DNA of 64,000 bases from Nematostella vectensis. Taxonomy: Eukaryota > Cnidaria > Anthozoa > Actiniaria > Edwardsiidae. Shown here one piece after another: positions 32,042-44,259 of this stretch. Below the pieces are notes generated by a model. It made no database searches, was not told where the DNA came from, and worked only from the letters and a program-made list of their open reading frames with translations. The position numbers were made by a program, and so were the translations under genes. Within the stretch, counting starts at the first letter, position 1, and each line of letters starts with the position of its first letter. The stretch spans positions 6,819,501 to 6,883,500 of the forward strand of contig NC_064035.1 in NCBI RefSeq assembly GCF_932526225.1, given 5' to 3'.

Positions 32042-34599
32042 CTTGTGATCAAATCCAGATGTTTGGTGTTTTTGTCATGTTCGTTTTTCTGTCTCTTCTT
32101 TCTTATTTGGTTGACCTTTTTTCATCTTTAGATTTTCTTTTAGGCGTTGAAGATAATGGCCATAATGCCTTGTGCCCATAATTTCGCTTTCTGTCTCCTC
32201 GTTTTAAAAGCCATACCACAGGGAGTACCTGTAAGATGAGAATACGGTGCACATATGGCGAAAATGTGTTACACGGCACGATCGCTTTCGCCACTCGAAA
32301 ATGTTGCAGTGTCGAGGAATAAAGAGCTCAAGAACAAAGATGGATGTTGGCCTCAGCTGTCGATTGATTAAGCAGCCATGTATTGCCTGTCTGTATAAAA
32401 AGAAAAGCAAATAATGTTATCGGGTTGTGAGACGCTAATGTGATATTAGGGAAATTCATGTCTCTGGAAAATGATAGAGGCTGTCTCGCTATGTTTTTTA
32501 CATTTTCTACCCCTATTAACCACAACCCCCTAATATACAAAGCCTTGAATCCCTCCTAGGTCTAAGGTATATCATATCCCTCAAATATACTTTACACAGA
32601 ATAATTCTTAGCTAAGGTTTACGGATATCATTACCTTGGATCCTTGTGAATCCGTGTTTTTTGTTACATGACTGGAATTTAGAGGTTAAGAGAGTTCTTC
32701 ACGTGACTTAAAATTGTCGCTCTTTTTACTAATTTCTTCACCTTTTTTTCTTCTTTAATCGAATTTTTCAAAATAAAAACCAAACATTTCTAGCGCGAGT
32801 TGGATTTGTTTGGGCTTAACTCAGAGCCATTAAAAATACAAAAAGCCTTTTGGTGATAAATAAACTTCGAGACTACTGTAGTAAACAGTGCTACACAGGT
32901 ATCCCGTCGGCTTGATTTTCACCTGTCGTTCCTGTCACCGCCCCAGTGAGTTACGGATTGTCACCTGATAAACACAATATGCAAACAAACCGATGGACTG
33001 TGTAATGGCGTGGACTATCAGCTCTAAACTACCACCGTGGAGAAAGAAACCGCGCAAATATTCACTGCCTCTGTGATTCTGATTGTGTTAGGCATGTTAG
33101 GTAAGTGAATTGTTCTTTGAACATATGATTTGATATGATTCTCTGCCGACACTGCATAATTTCCCGTTCCATTTGTTCGCTCGATGATCACATCGAAAGC
33201 ATTGACTAGATGAATAGGAACAAGTTTAACTTAATGATATTGCTAAAATGAAAAAATGTTGTGATTTGACTCAGCTAAGATGAGTTCGAGTCACGAGCTA
33301 AACTCAAACAAAATTTCAGTTTTGATCAAACTCGGACAGATTTATCAATGGGGCAAAGAAGGGGATGATGCATCGTGATTAATATGTTGCACCCTTCTGA
33401 AATTCATATCTCAAACGACAAGAAAATGTAGATGTAGGTTCTTGATCCCGTCTTATTGATTTTTCTGCATCAGTATGAGCACAGGCGCCCAAAGTTCAGT
33501 GATTCTCGTATGAAAGCACTTCGATACTAAAGTCTGACATAGAAATGTATTAAAAAATAAGGTGGATTTTGTGTATAATAAAGACTGAAGTCTTACAAGA
33601 AGTCTCTGTGTCTTTCTTTCCCATTTGGGCCGTTTTGGGAGTTCAGAGAAGGGTCCGCCAATTCCTCAAACCCCAGAGCCAAAATCCACTACCAATTGTT
33701 TTGTTTTTTAATACGTTTCTATGTCCATATAAACTTTAGTATTGAAGCACTTTTATATGAAAAGACCCCTTGGGGTGCCTGTGGTATCAGTCCTGTCATC
33801 ATGCCTGCCATTCTTGTTCCCAGAGCTCTTCACTGTCTCCGGCAGGAAGCATGACCGAGGAGCTCTGGGAAGAGAATGCATGCCTCCTGTAATGCGGTTT
33901 TCAATGATCTGTTAACTCTTGCTGACGATTTTCACCAGCTAATTTGCCTTTTGGCTTCCTTCACTCAAAATATTTGAACTGTTTTTATTTGTCTCGGTGA
34001 AATGGGGTCCCAATCATGCCAACTCTCCACAAGATGCAGATGACCAATAAAAAGCACCAAATGTAATTATGTTTATAGTCTGAATGATAGAAGGCAGAAA
34101 AGTTTGCAGATTATTGAAAACTAATTACTATAGTTGCTATGTTTTCCAAAGTTTCATAATTTTTGGCTGTTTTTTTTTTTTTTTCATTTTGGAAAATAGA
34201 ACTTCTTCCCTTTTTCCAACTTTATTTACACACTGGAGATGTAATATTATAATCTGCATTTTTTTAGCCTGCATACAAGTGACCTTTACTTTCTTATGGC
34301 CAAGCCTGTCCAGGTTTTGGTATATGCAAACCTATAGAATAACCACAAAATTGATAAGCCTACCTGAGTATTTTTAGTGCTTTTCTAGCTAGCTTTTTAG
34401 GAAGATTTTTCTCTCCTAGTCTCCTTACATCTGCCCTCACCTCTGTCTAGCAAAGCAGCTGATCTTAAAAAGCGGGTAGCTAGTATTTGCCTAAGACAGA
34501 CATAGATATCATTTGCAAAAGTTCAATGTGACTAAGGTGAGGGGGACACTCACTGTTTCCCAACCCTTAAGCTCAACACTTGTCAAGTGCTATGCCAGA
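32042..34599. other. Intergenic DNA
   Basis: No gene is certain. A frame near 33035-33102 encodes a short hydrophobic segment (TASVILIVLGMLG) followed by a gtaagtg donor, so it could be a small exon; evidence is thin. Inverted phrases cccagagctctt and gaggagctctggga face each other at about 33820-33870, a small hairpin. Confidence 0.4.
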
Positions 34600-35000
34600 T
34601 GATCTCAAAGCTAAGCCTGTAATAGTTATAGACCTATATCCAATTTTATTAAGATTTTCTTAAAAAAAATATATATATATTAAAATTATGGATTTGCACT
34701 CATCTCAGTGTTGGTTCTGTGAAGCTCACTCAACTACTGTATGGATGCACAATTATATTCTTGCAGAGTATTTAGAGATTTAAAAAAGCTTATGATATCA
34801 ATGCTCATTGTATTCTGTTAGACAAATTACAGTATTATGGATTTCAAGGTAATATAAATGACTGGTTTAAATTATATACAGAACTCAGACACTCAAGTTA
34901 GAGAACATATTTCAAAGGATGCAAAAATAACTTGTGGTCTGTCTTAAGGACCATTTTTAGGTCTATTGATGTTTCCAGTATTGTTCCAATGAATTTGATA
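34600..35000 (+). mobile_element. Degraded non-LTR reverse transcriptase fragment
   Basis: Translated fragments resemble LINE reverse transcriptase. The sequence reads as KAYDINAHCILLDKLQYYGFQG near 34780-34850, then a NINDWFKLYTE block, and a weak CGLS-GPFLG segment near 34930-34960 matching the usual CGVPQGSILGP. Multiple stops and frame changes are present, so it is an old relic. Confidence 0.6.
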
Positions 35001-37304
35001 TTTTTCTCTTTGCGGCTGATAGAAATCTATGATATGATATTTGTGTTCTCCTGGCTATTTTTGAGCTGAATTTACAAAAAAAAAACAGACTAAAAAAAGA
35101 TACCTCCTAACAGATACCCTATTCTGAGTTTTATACAGCCCGTCAAAGTCAAACACAGCTGCACCTAGTCAGCGGTATCCAAGCTTTCCAACAGTGCTTT
35201 TCGGTCCCACACTTTTAATCCCTCGTCGTTGTGCTGAAGCAAGCACAAGTTGATGGTTGCTTGTATTTTTCATAAAAAATACAGCTATGAGCATATTAGG
35301 AGAGTGTCTCAGGACATCATGAAGTCTATTGGGGCATAATTGAGTGCTTTGCTTATGGATATTTGCAAGCAAAGGTAAATTCATGATGATTTTTTCTTGT
35401 TTGGCTTATTGCCTGGATGAGAAAATAATTTTCTAATGAATCACCACAGCTCTCCTAAATGCTGTCTTTTCTGAAACCAAATTGATTCCAAAATTGTTTA
35501 CACTGCTATTCTGGGTCTGTATGACCTGGAATTGATTTGTTTGGCTTCGGGGTGAAAAAAAACATCTGACTTTGGGGAGAGGAGTGTTGACTGGCCCTCC
35601 CCTCGTGAATTTTTCCCAGAATGCTTTGAAGTCCGTAAAGGCATCTAAGTGGTTTTACAAGCCTTCAAGGAGTGGACATTGTGTTTTGAGGCCATGGAAA
35701 TGAACCTGGAGGATCAGAATAAAGGTATCTATTTGTGTCTTGAGCTGTGTTTGCTGATCTCTCTCCCTTGTGTGGTATTTTGAGCGTTTTATTGAGAGGG
35801 GTGTTTCTGCTTTTCTTTCCTTGTTCGATTTGAAATTTGTCAAAGAACCTGTGCTATTATTTGGCTTAAGAGTAGTTGCCAACATCTTGGTTGGATGCAT
35901 ATCTTCAAGACCATTTATCCCTTAGACTGATGCCTTAGTATCTTCATCTTGTTGTGTTTATTTTGCATTTATGAATTTTTTGGGTTGTGGGTACTTCCCA
36001 AAGCCGGTACAGGCCGGTTGAGGGGTCAATGTGTTAAGCATACCGTGAAAATACTGAATTAAATGGTGCTTGCATGTTACTAAAACATAACAAAAGATAT
36101 ATTAAAATATATATAAATATATATAATGCGTGAATGCAGGCGTTCATATAACAGTGCTCAATACATAGGTGTAGAGCGGGATATATCTTGGTTTGTAGGA
36201 AAAAAACACGCGAACTACCGTTTCATCTCTACAAGCTTGTTTCGTATATATTACGTATATATTAAGAAAATATTACCATCACTTATATACTATCTATGTA
36301 TAAAATTAACATAAAAATAGGGCGCGAAATTTGAATGGCTGTTATGATGAAATTGAATAGTTCAGCTGTTGCATAACAAGGCTTTGTTCCTGTGGCGGCA
36401 CGAAGACACTAGCTCGTTAGGCTTGTTTAAAGTTGATAGCTTGGGTTGGCGGATAATGATAAGTTTTTCTTTGAGGCAGAGATTACATCTTTTGCTAGAG
36501 CTGTTGTAGCTGTTGTAGTTATATATATATAAACTATATAGTATATCGTGGAAATAACATAATCATATATTGATAACAACTAAGATCTGTAAAATCTAAT
36601 TGCTAAGTGTTCCGACACTTCGGAAGTCTTCTATCATACTCTTCTAAGTATTTATCGATTTCTGATAATGCGACCCATAGAATACTGCAACAGTTTGGGA
36701 AAGGCCTTTAAGACATATGTTTTAATGTTGCAAAAGAAAGCTTTGTTTTTATATGTTTTTGTTTTGTTTTGCAACTAGGAAAACCCATGCAATTATTTTC
36801 AAATACAACTTCCTTTTCTGTCAGTAATTTTTTGTTATCGACCAACACATTTCTAATGTATGAAATTAATAACAACTTAGCACCTGACATTTTGATAGAT
36901 TTATTAAGCTATGAAAATGTTGATAATTATGATACTTGATCTTCACTATCTGGCAGATGTTATAGAAAAAAATATTTTACTCTTTTAATCCAAGAAAAAT
37001 AATAGCAGATTTATGATGCAAAATTGTGGAATGGGATACGTTGGGACCCAATCGTACTGGTATCTGTTGAAAATATTTAATCATGAAATAATCCATCATA
37101 CTTTTATAGTTATCCACTTGCTCTGATTGGCCATTGTTAATTGTTAATTAAAGGAATAGGGGGTCATGTTTGTGAGTTCCAAGTTTCTACCATTCTTCCT
37201 ACGACGCCGTTATCGTAGTTTAAAGTATAGCTTTGTGTAAAATTTTACCTACTAGCAAAAACAATTATACTTAAAATTTATGATTTACCAACAGTTAGTG
37301 TGAG
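35001..37304. other. AT-rich intergenic DNA
   Basis: No gene is supported. The last few hundred bases before 37305 must include the promoter and 5' UTR of the coiled-coil gene. AT dinucleotide-rich tracts occur near 36100-36130 and 36520-36545. Confidence 0.5.
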
Positions 37305-39209
37305 ATGGCCGACAATGCGGAACTCGGAACCAAGCGTCTCTCCCTTAAACTGGACACTCAAGGTGTACTGGAGTTTGACGATGCCAAACGCAGAGAAGAA
37401 CAGCAACGGAGACAGCTGTTGGAAGAACATAATAAGAACAACGAGAAAATTGCGCAGCTAGAATACGAGAAAAGACAAGCGGAGGAGCATAGTTTGTTTT
37501 CTTGTGAAAACCGTAAACAGACATCGGAGATTACTAAACTTCAAGCGAAAATTCAAAATGAACAGTTGCTCGAAAAAGAAGAAGAAACTCGAAACCTTCA
37601 TTGCGAAAACAATCTTGCATTGTTGGAAAAGCAGAATGAAGAAGTAGAGACATGGGAAACAGAGGAGCAAATAAGGAAACAGCTAGTAGAAGAGAAAAAG
37701 AAATGTGAATTAACAAAAGTAACGGAAGAAGGTGTGGCACGCAAGGAGATGGAAGACGAAAAGAGGAAGGAGGCAATCAAGATTCGATTAGAACGAGAAA
37801 AGAAATTGTTCTTGGTTGAACAGGACAGAATGAAAAAAGAATACAGCAAAGCAACAGAAGAACAAAGAAGACGATTGCAAAAGCAAATTGAGCATGAACA
37901 AGAAATCTGGAAACTCGAACAGGCTGAGATGGAAAGAGCACTGCAAGAGTTAAAACAGAGAAACGAACAGGCCGTCAAAGTACGAGACGACGATATAGAA
38001 TTTACTTACGCGCAAAAGATAAGACAACTCGCCAAAGCGCGAGATGAGGAAGAAAAACTAAGGCGCTGGGAAGAGGAAAAAATGAAGGAGGACGAGGAAT
38101 TTGAAGAAAAATTAAAGGCGAGAACTCTGATACTAGAAAGAAAAATAAAAGAACAAGATCGAGAAAGGGAGGAAATGGAGAGGGAATCGCAGAACCTAGA
38201 GCAAGCAGGTCTTAAAGATTTTAAGACTAAACAGGAAAAGAGGTTGAAAGAAATTGGACTTGCTGAGCTGTTCGAAGAAGAACAACGGAAACGCGACGAG
38301 GCGAAAAAACGGAATGATTGGTTAGAACAGCAGCGCTTGGAGGCTGATAGTAAACGTTTGGAAATGGAGATGGAGGCGCTAGCTAAAGAGAAGGTGAAAC
38401 GGAAAGAAGTCCATGCGAAACAGGTTGATGAGTGGAGCAGGTTTGAGGAAGAACTCAAACAGCGCGATGCCGAGAAGACTTTAAGAGACGCCGAGAAATT
38501 GAAGGACTTTGAGAGGCATCTCGAGATTGACAAACAAACAGCTTATGAAATTTCAGAAAGAAGAAGAAGTGAGAGAGAAAAGAGAATAGAGCAAGAGAAG
38601 GAAGCTCTTAGAACTGCCGAATTGGAAGCCACCTTGCAAGGAAGCAAGAAGAAAGATCTAGAACGAACGACCGAGGAAGCTCGAAAAGTGGTTGCTGATC
38701 TAGACGAAGGGATCCGAGAGGAAGAGGACAAAAGAAGAGGAATGGAAAGAAAAAGACAGGAAAAAGAACTTGAGAAACGAAAAGCAGAAAGAGATATTGA
38801 AGATTGCGAAATGCGAAAGCTATTTGAGGCCCAAAAACAAAAAGATAACATAAAGGTCCAGATAACAACTGAAAATGAGACGTTTCTATTTGAGCAGCAA
38901 AGAATAAAAGATGATGCCTTAAAGAGAACAACGGACACTGGGCGCTTTAATGAGACGGACAGGGGGGACGACGAGGAGAGGTACCGGGTAGAAGCGCTAA
39001 AAAAACGCCAGCTCCAGCAGAAACAGCAAGAAGAAGAACTACGGAGATTCCACGAGGCTGAAATGGAGCTATTGCTTAAGGCACGCAAAGAAAAATCTGG
39101 AATTCCTAACATAGTGCTCGATGGCGACAATGGCCAAGATTTCTCTAAAAACACGAAAAAAGGACTATTTTCGTCATTATTCAGACGACGAAGCCAGCCA
39201 CCGAATTGA
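37305..39209 (+). CDS. Intronless coiled-coil protein, 634 residues
   Basis: One uninterrupted frame starts at ATG 37305 in good context (gagatggcc) and ends at TGA 39207. The protein is almost wholly charged coiled coil, rich in Glu, Lys, Arg and Gln, from about residue 25 to 600. Runs include EEQQRRQLLEEHNKNNEKIA and ERKIKEQDREREEMERES. The C-terminus is different: SGIPNIVLDGDNGQDF then a basic KKGLFSSLFRRRSQ tail. No known domain is recognised; low-complexity coiled coils give misleading matches to trichohyalin, myosin and caldesmon. A cytoskeletal or scaffold role is plausible. An upstream non-coding exon is possible (caacag precedes). The intact 1.9-kb frame shows that local sequence quality is good. 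Opposite-strand ORFs are shadows. Confidence 0.8.
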   Translation: MADNAELGTKRLSLKLDTQGVLEFDDAKRREEQQRRQLLEEHNKNNEKIAQLEYEKRQAEEHSLFSCENRKQTSEITKLQAKIQNEQLLEKEEETRNLHCENNLALLEKQNEEVETWETEEQIRKQLVEEKKKCELTKVTEEGVARKEMEDEKRKEAIKIRLEREKKLFLVEQDRMKKEYSKATEEQRRRLQKQIEHEQEIWKLEQAEMERALQELKQRNEQAVKVRDDDIEFTYAQKIRQLAKARDEEEKLRRWEEEKMKEDEEFEEKLKARTLILERKIKEQDREREEMERESQNLEQAGLKDFKTKQEKRLKEIGLAELFEEEQRKRDEAKKRNDWLEQQRLEADSKRLEMEMEALAKEKVKRKEVHAKQVDEWSRFEEELKQRDAEKTLRDAEKLKDFERHLEIDKQTAYEISERRRSEREKRIEQEKEALRTAELEATLQGSKKKDLERTTEEARKVVADLDEGIREEEDKRRGMERKRQEKELEKRKAERDIEDCEMRKLFEAQKQKDNIKVQITTENETFLFEQQRIKDDALKRTTDTGRFNETDRGDDEERYRVEALKKRQLQQKQQEEELRRFHEAEMELLLKARKEKSGIPNIVLDGDNGQDFSKNTKKGLFSSLFRRRSQPPN

Positions 39210-40006
39210 TACATAGTTATAAATAATTTTTGGACGCTAAATTAATTTGTTGTTGTTTCATACAAAGTCGCACTCGATATTCTGTGCTGTATCCCGCAGT
39301 GCTTCATGGTAACATGAAGATACAAAAAAATGCTATAATTTTACAAAACTAACGCTTATTTGTTTACCTATTTGATACCCATGAAGCACTGCCATTTGAG
39401 ATACTCCGGTTCTCCGATGCAACCTTATTTGAAATAACACTTCTTGATTAATAGTTTCAAGAATCCTTGGATTAATTTTCATTCGCAAGTAGATTTATGT
39501 CGCATGATAAATTGAAAATATATTCTATTTTATTTCTTGGACAAAAGCGGCATGGCATTTGCACTATTAACACTTCCCACTCATCACTCACATGTAGCCA
39601 GTTTAAGATATAAAGTTTAGATATGATGTAACAGAATGAGGGTCAGCACGTGCACTCCCACCCCCTCAATCCACCACACTGTACAGAGGCGCATGCCGGA
39701 ATCGAATCTTCTAAATGGCATGTTGTTCGTATGGACCCTATAAATATAACTATAACTCAAATATGTAATATTGTGGTATTTTGGTCAACCCTCGGAAAAA
39801 AGGCCGTGAACTGTAAAGCACGCTATACTAGTTCCCGTTTACATGTCTTCTTAGTTATTGCTGAAGATGGTTGAGTGGTTACAAATTGTACCATCTGTTC
39901 TTCTTCCATATAATCCCATCTCCTCCTATGCGATTCTTATGAGGTATTAAAATGTCAACAAAAACGATAATAACAAATAAATATATAATAAGTAAAGTTA
40001 CATAAG
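39210..40006. other. 3' flank of the coiled-coil gene
   Basis: AT-rich sequence with no supported ORF. It includes the expected 3' UTR. Imperfect inverted phrases gcagtgcttcatgg (about 39296) and ccatgaagcactgc (about 39379) could form a stem of 14 bp. Confidence 0.5.
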
Positions 40007-41220
40007 TCAATGCATTAATAGTTCGCTTGCTTTCTTAAAAGCCTTAAGACTGGCTTCACTTGCAGTTAGCTCCAGCAGACAGTTCCAATCCCTGATGGTC
40101 CGCGGGAAGAATGATTTTTTGTGATAGTCGGTTCTTGAAGGTGGCACTTTGTAGCTTTGGCCTGCTAATTCTTTCCATCGGCGGGACTGTTGGTAGGCCA
40201 TCAGTGACAACGAGGCCTCGGTGTATCTTGTAGAACACCAGGTGCCTTGCTCTCTTCAAATTTCTAGGGAGGACTAGCCCAGATAATTGAGCATCTCACT
40301 CACACTTGCTGTTCTGTCGTAGCGATGAAGCGCAAACCTTGCAGCGCGACGTTGTACCATCTCTATTCTGTCGATGTTTGTCTTTGTGAATGGATCCCAT
40401 ACAGCACACGCATACTCGAGGGGATGGTAGCACTAGAGGGAAGTAAGCCGACGTCTTAAGCTCGGGGGAGCGTATTCTCAGGTTACGCCGAAGGCAACCG
40501 AGGTTGCTGTTTGCTTTGTTGCAAATGTTGTTTATATGCGTATTCCACCTTGTCAGATGTTACGGTGACCCCAAGGTATTTTGCCAAGTCGACAGCACAC
40601 AGAGCTCATTACCCGCTAAGATATCTTTGTTAATCTCGATTTTTTCCTGTGATCGGGTCGGGTTCAAATTCAGCCCAATGTGCCTTTGAGTACAGCGGTA
40701 TCTTGCGAGCTTTCTGTTGATGACGTATGGGGTGAATTTCAAGTTCGACTAGGGGGCAGTCATGATCAGAAATACCTTGAAGCACAACTGAATTAGAGTT
40801 CCTGGTTGGTGTATTTGTGATGACCAGATCTAAAATATTAGGACCCCCTAGTAGGTCTCTCTATGACTTAGCCCAGAGTCATGGAGCAGTTCAGCAAATT
40901 GGCGTTGTAACACAGGCTGAGAGAGTTTGGCTCTTCCAATCCCAGTCACCTGCTAGCAGCAAATCATGATTTGGGTTGAGCTAGGCTGAGGATTTTTCGA
41001 GCTCTAGTAAGCCTTTTTCATCACCAACATTTGTTTTGTGATAAGCTCCAATATAGAATGTGTTCCTTCCCACAATATCTAACTTGCACCAAGTATCTCG
41101 CAATTTGTTTCAAGGAAATTTTCTCTATCTAGGACCAGGTCTTTGTTCGCTGCAATAAATACCTCACCGTGGGGATTACTGTTTCTGTCTCTACTTTCAA
41201 CTTGATATCTGTCAGTCAAA
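40007..41220 (-). mobile_element. Defective CR1/Jockey-type LINE (endonuclease to RT C-terminus)
   Basis: On the minus strand an endonuclease block near 41050-40750 has FYIGAYHKTN, NPNHDLLLAGDWDW and ISDHDCPLVELEIHP with several stops. The RT thumb and C-terminal region follow near 40450-40010: EYACAVWDPFTKTNIDRIEM, RRAARFALHRYDR, then the family ending SFFPRTIRDWNCLL. The central RT with its YxDD motif is missing, so the copy is internally deleted. Confidence 0.75.
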
Positions 41221-41287
41221 AAGCACTCATTTCATTTGTTTGCCACATATAATAACAGATATTTACATTTTTAAAGCTAAAAAATTC

Positions 41288-42345
41288 TTAGGTGGCGAGG
41301 AGTCCCCTTGAAACCATCAGGCTTTGGTGGGAGGGGAGCTCCTCCATTTTAATATATTTAAAATAAAAGCTATTGACACGGGTGTACGAACAAACACTAA
41401 ATAAAAACTTTTTCATGTTTTTCTTGAAAGAGGAAATATTAGACGAGCATGTAATTGATTCAGGAAGAGCATTACAAATTTTAGGACCTTGGTAAAGAAT
41501 TGTGAATTTCTTTATATTAGTTCGACAATGGTGAGGCCGTAGGCTGGAAGCGAATCTAGTATTATAATTATGGAGTTGATAGCTATTTAGAAATAATGAA
41601 CTGGTGGAAGCATGCAATGATAATACATAAACATAAACTTGGCTGTATGTAATGAATTAATCTAGAAGATGTCCAAGTGGAAGATGTCCAAGTCTAAAGA
41701 CATAGCGGCGCATCAGAGTGCGCATTTCTTCTTTTGAAGGAAATAAATCGGATTAAGATTAGAAGAATATGTAGAACACCAAGCTACTGTACAGTAAGAT
41801 AAATAAGGGTATACTAGAGCATAATATAACGATAGAAGAGACTTTTCAGATAGAAAAAAACGAGATCTATAAATTATCCCTTTGACTTTGACATTTTTTG
41901 TACGTTAATATGTGATTTCCAATTCAGGTTATTATCAATGTAAACTCCCAAGAGCTTAATTGATTCTAATTCTTTTAATAAATCTCTTTCAAATTATACT
42001 TCCTTGCTTGTTTTTTGGGCCGGTTTAAATAACAAATAATTAGTCTTTTTTTAGGTTTACTGACAATTTGTTTGATTTCATCCATGTTTCATTTTTTTGT
42101 AACTCCTGATTAATAGTGGAAATGAGGCAATCTTTTCCCTGCTAGCATAGGCCTCTTTTTTCTGTATTTCGCTGAGAAAAGAGGCCTCTGCTAGCAGGGA
42201 AGGCAATCTTGGTTTGTATGAGAACATATAATACTAGTGTCATCAGCAAAAAGTAGCGTTTCGACCAAAGATGAAATTGAGGGAGGTCATTGATATATAA
42301 AATAAAGAATATAGGCCCTAGTATAGACTCTGTGGCACACCGCAC
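41288..42345 (-). mobile_element. Second defective LINE reverse transcriptase
   Basis: Near 42345 the minus strand reads ESILGPIFFILYINDLPQF, matching the RT segment QGSILGPLLFxxYINDL. At 41617-41288 it reads NSYQLHNYNTRFA and LYQGPKICNALPESI, matching a CR1/L2-like C-terminus. The intervening part is broken by stops and by a 67-bp hairpin insertion at 42135-42201. Confidence 0.7.
42135..42201. mobile_element. 67-bp hairpin MITE with 9-bp target duplication
   Basis: The insert begins ttccctgctagca and ends tgctagcagggaa; the inverted arms extend to about 26 bp including aggcctctttt. The 9-bp sequence ggcaatctt flanks it at 42126-42134 and 42202-42210. Length of the duplication suggests a Mutator-like or hAT-like transposase supplied in trans. 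Confidence 0.8.
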
Positions 42346-43173
42346 TGAAAACGAGACAAGGATGAGGATACCTGGCCAAACTGGTAACGGTCAGAAAAGA
42401 AAGCCTTTACTTAGTCTAATGCTACACCTCGGATACCGTGATGATCAAGTTTACTCAGCCGCGCTATGCTCCTTTGTCAACCAGGATTCTGTACCATTAA
42501 GTCTGGCTGTGTTTTGTTGACCAGACAAGTGAACGTTCCTCTTTAAGGAGGCTCGCTTGTCATTCTTTATAGCATTGTTTTTTTCATTTTACTTGTTATA
42601 AAATTGACGTCTTGTTGTCTCAACTCGTCCGATGGGCTACTGTTTTATTTTATTTATCGGTAACCGATTTAAAAATGTTATTTAACATATGAACAGAACA
42701 GTATTTTATGAACGTTTCAAAATATTTCTAAAAATAACCGATGCTTTTTCTTTAAATTTGCGGAGAGACATGACTTGGGCATGATGGGGATAATGGTGGC
42801 AAGTCTAAACTGACTATGTAATTTTTGTTGTTGTTGGCATACTCTATGTTCTACCTTTGCTTCGGGCAACATTGCGTTATCCTTCAATTTGTTTTACTGA
42901 GAGCAGATACACCTTTGTTGTTTTCAGCAAATGAAAGCTTAGAGGTTGTCTTCATATATACACAAAAAGGACAGCGGTATATATTATTTCGATAAGACCA
43001 GTGCGGAACATTACCATTTTTGGTTATATTTGATAAACAATCTGATTAACCAATCAGAGATGAGTATTAATATGCCCAGTCTCACGCGGACACGCCTCAA
43101 CTCAGAGTGGGAAAACAAAATGGCGGTTCCGTTGAATCGGGAAAATCATGTTGAACGCCGCTTTTTAACTCTC
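42346..43173. other. Intergenic DNA
   Basis: No gene is supported. The 3' end holds a less AT-rich segment with accaatcagag and aaaatggcgg phrases near 43050-43130, which could be promoter-like but cannot be confirmed. Confidence 0.4.
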
Positions 43174-43612
43174 TGCTAGCAGTGATTTCTTCTTATCTGT
43201 TTAAGCAGGGATTTCACCGACTAAGTGCGTCATATATACCCTATTTGTGTTGTTTCTCATTGGCAACAGACCTCATTTGCAGGGTTTCGCCCCATGTCAG
43301 GTTCTCCAATAGGGTTCTGGATTCCGGATCCTAGTGTGTGGATTCCGGATTCCATGTGGGTTTTTTCTCGTGGATTCCGGATCCCAGCAGCATGGATTCC
43401 GGATTCCATATCTCATTTTTTCATGGATTCCGGATTCCATATCTCATTTTTTCATGGATTCCGGATTCCATATCTCATTTTTTCATGGATTCCGGATCCC
43501 ATATCTCATTTTTTCATGGATTCCGGATTACCTGTCATGGGGCGAAGGGTTATTTTTACGACTTCACCGAATCGTACTGTAATGAACGCGGAAGGGTAAG
43601 CCACTGCTAGCA
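43174..43612. mobile_element. TIR-bounded element carrying a 31-bp minisatellite
   Basis: The segment starts tgctagcagtg (43174-43184) and ends cactgctagca (43602-43612), which are exact reverse complements. These resemble the tips of the 67-bp MITE at 42135. Inside, 31-bp units (catggattccggattccata then tctcatttttt) start at 43391, 43422, 43453, 43484 and 43515, with looser copies from about 43315. Because 31 is not a multiple of three, the lack of stops leaves all three plus frames open. No target duplication is clear. Confidence 0.55.
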
Positions 43613-44259
43613 GGCTATAACATTGATCACCAATTATCTAGTTGTACGTTTTATCAAGTCATACAAATGCACAAAATTTCCCTGGATTTATCTTGCTGTC
43701 GCACTCGGAATGAAGACACTCCAAGAAAAATTTTAGCTGGGATATTGAAACTAAAATGAATCTTATACAGAATGGCAGCGAGTCTCATTAAAAATAATGA
43801 AGCTAAATCGTATACAGATTGGCCGCGAGTCACTGTTTATTGTATGCAATTTAAAGACACTACATGAAAGTACTGTTTAAATGTTTATATTTGATCCTGG
43901 AATAAATAGATTTGCTATTATCAGTAAATCTCAGGGATGGCAGTCATTATTCATTGCTGCATTACTTTGCTATTACTCGTTGTAAAAAAAGTCCTTACCA
44001 CAAATGCTCACATTATGGCTTTTTTTATAAATGGATTCTAGAGGGGGCACTTGTTTGAGGGGCTATGTAATGTGCTTATTCAATGAGGGGTGTATGTATA
44101 CCTCAGTGTCAGAACCATCCCCAAAGGACTTCATTGTATCCAGCTCTGTTTTCATCATGATTCATTTTATTAAAAAAAGGAAGTTTTGTGACACAAATCG
44201 TGCTTAATACACAGGTTCTAACACCAAGTTAGAGCCATTGAGGGTGTATTTCATTGTGT
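43613..44259. other. Intergenic DNA
   Basis: No supported gene. The right part (from about 43985) is the first copy's left edge of the diverged duplication listed next. Confidence 0.4.

Noticed and set aside
33035-33102. Hydrophobic TASVILIVLGMLG exon before a gtaagtg donor
   Set aside because: The frame is closed just upstream and no partner exon was found, so it is not listed as a gene.
37458-39214. Several Ser/Phe/Leu-rich minus-strand ORFs
   Set aside because: They are antisense shadows of the Glu/Lys-rich coiled-coil gene.
43225-43610. Three overlapping plus-strand ORFs with WIPDSISHF-type repeats
   Set aside because: They arise from a stop-free 31-bp minisatellite read in three frames.
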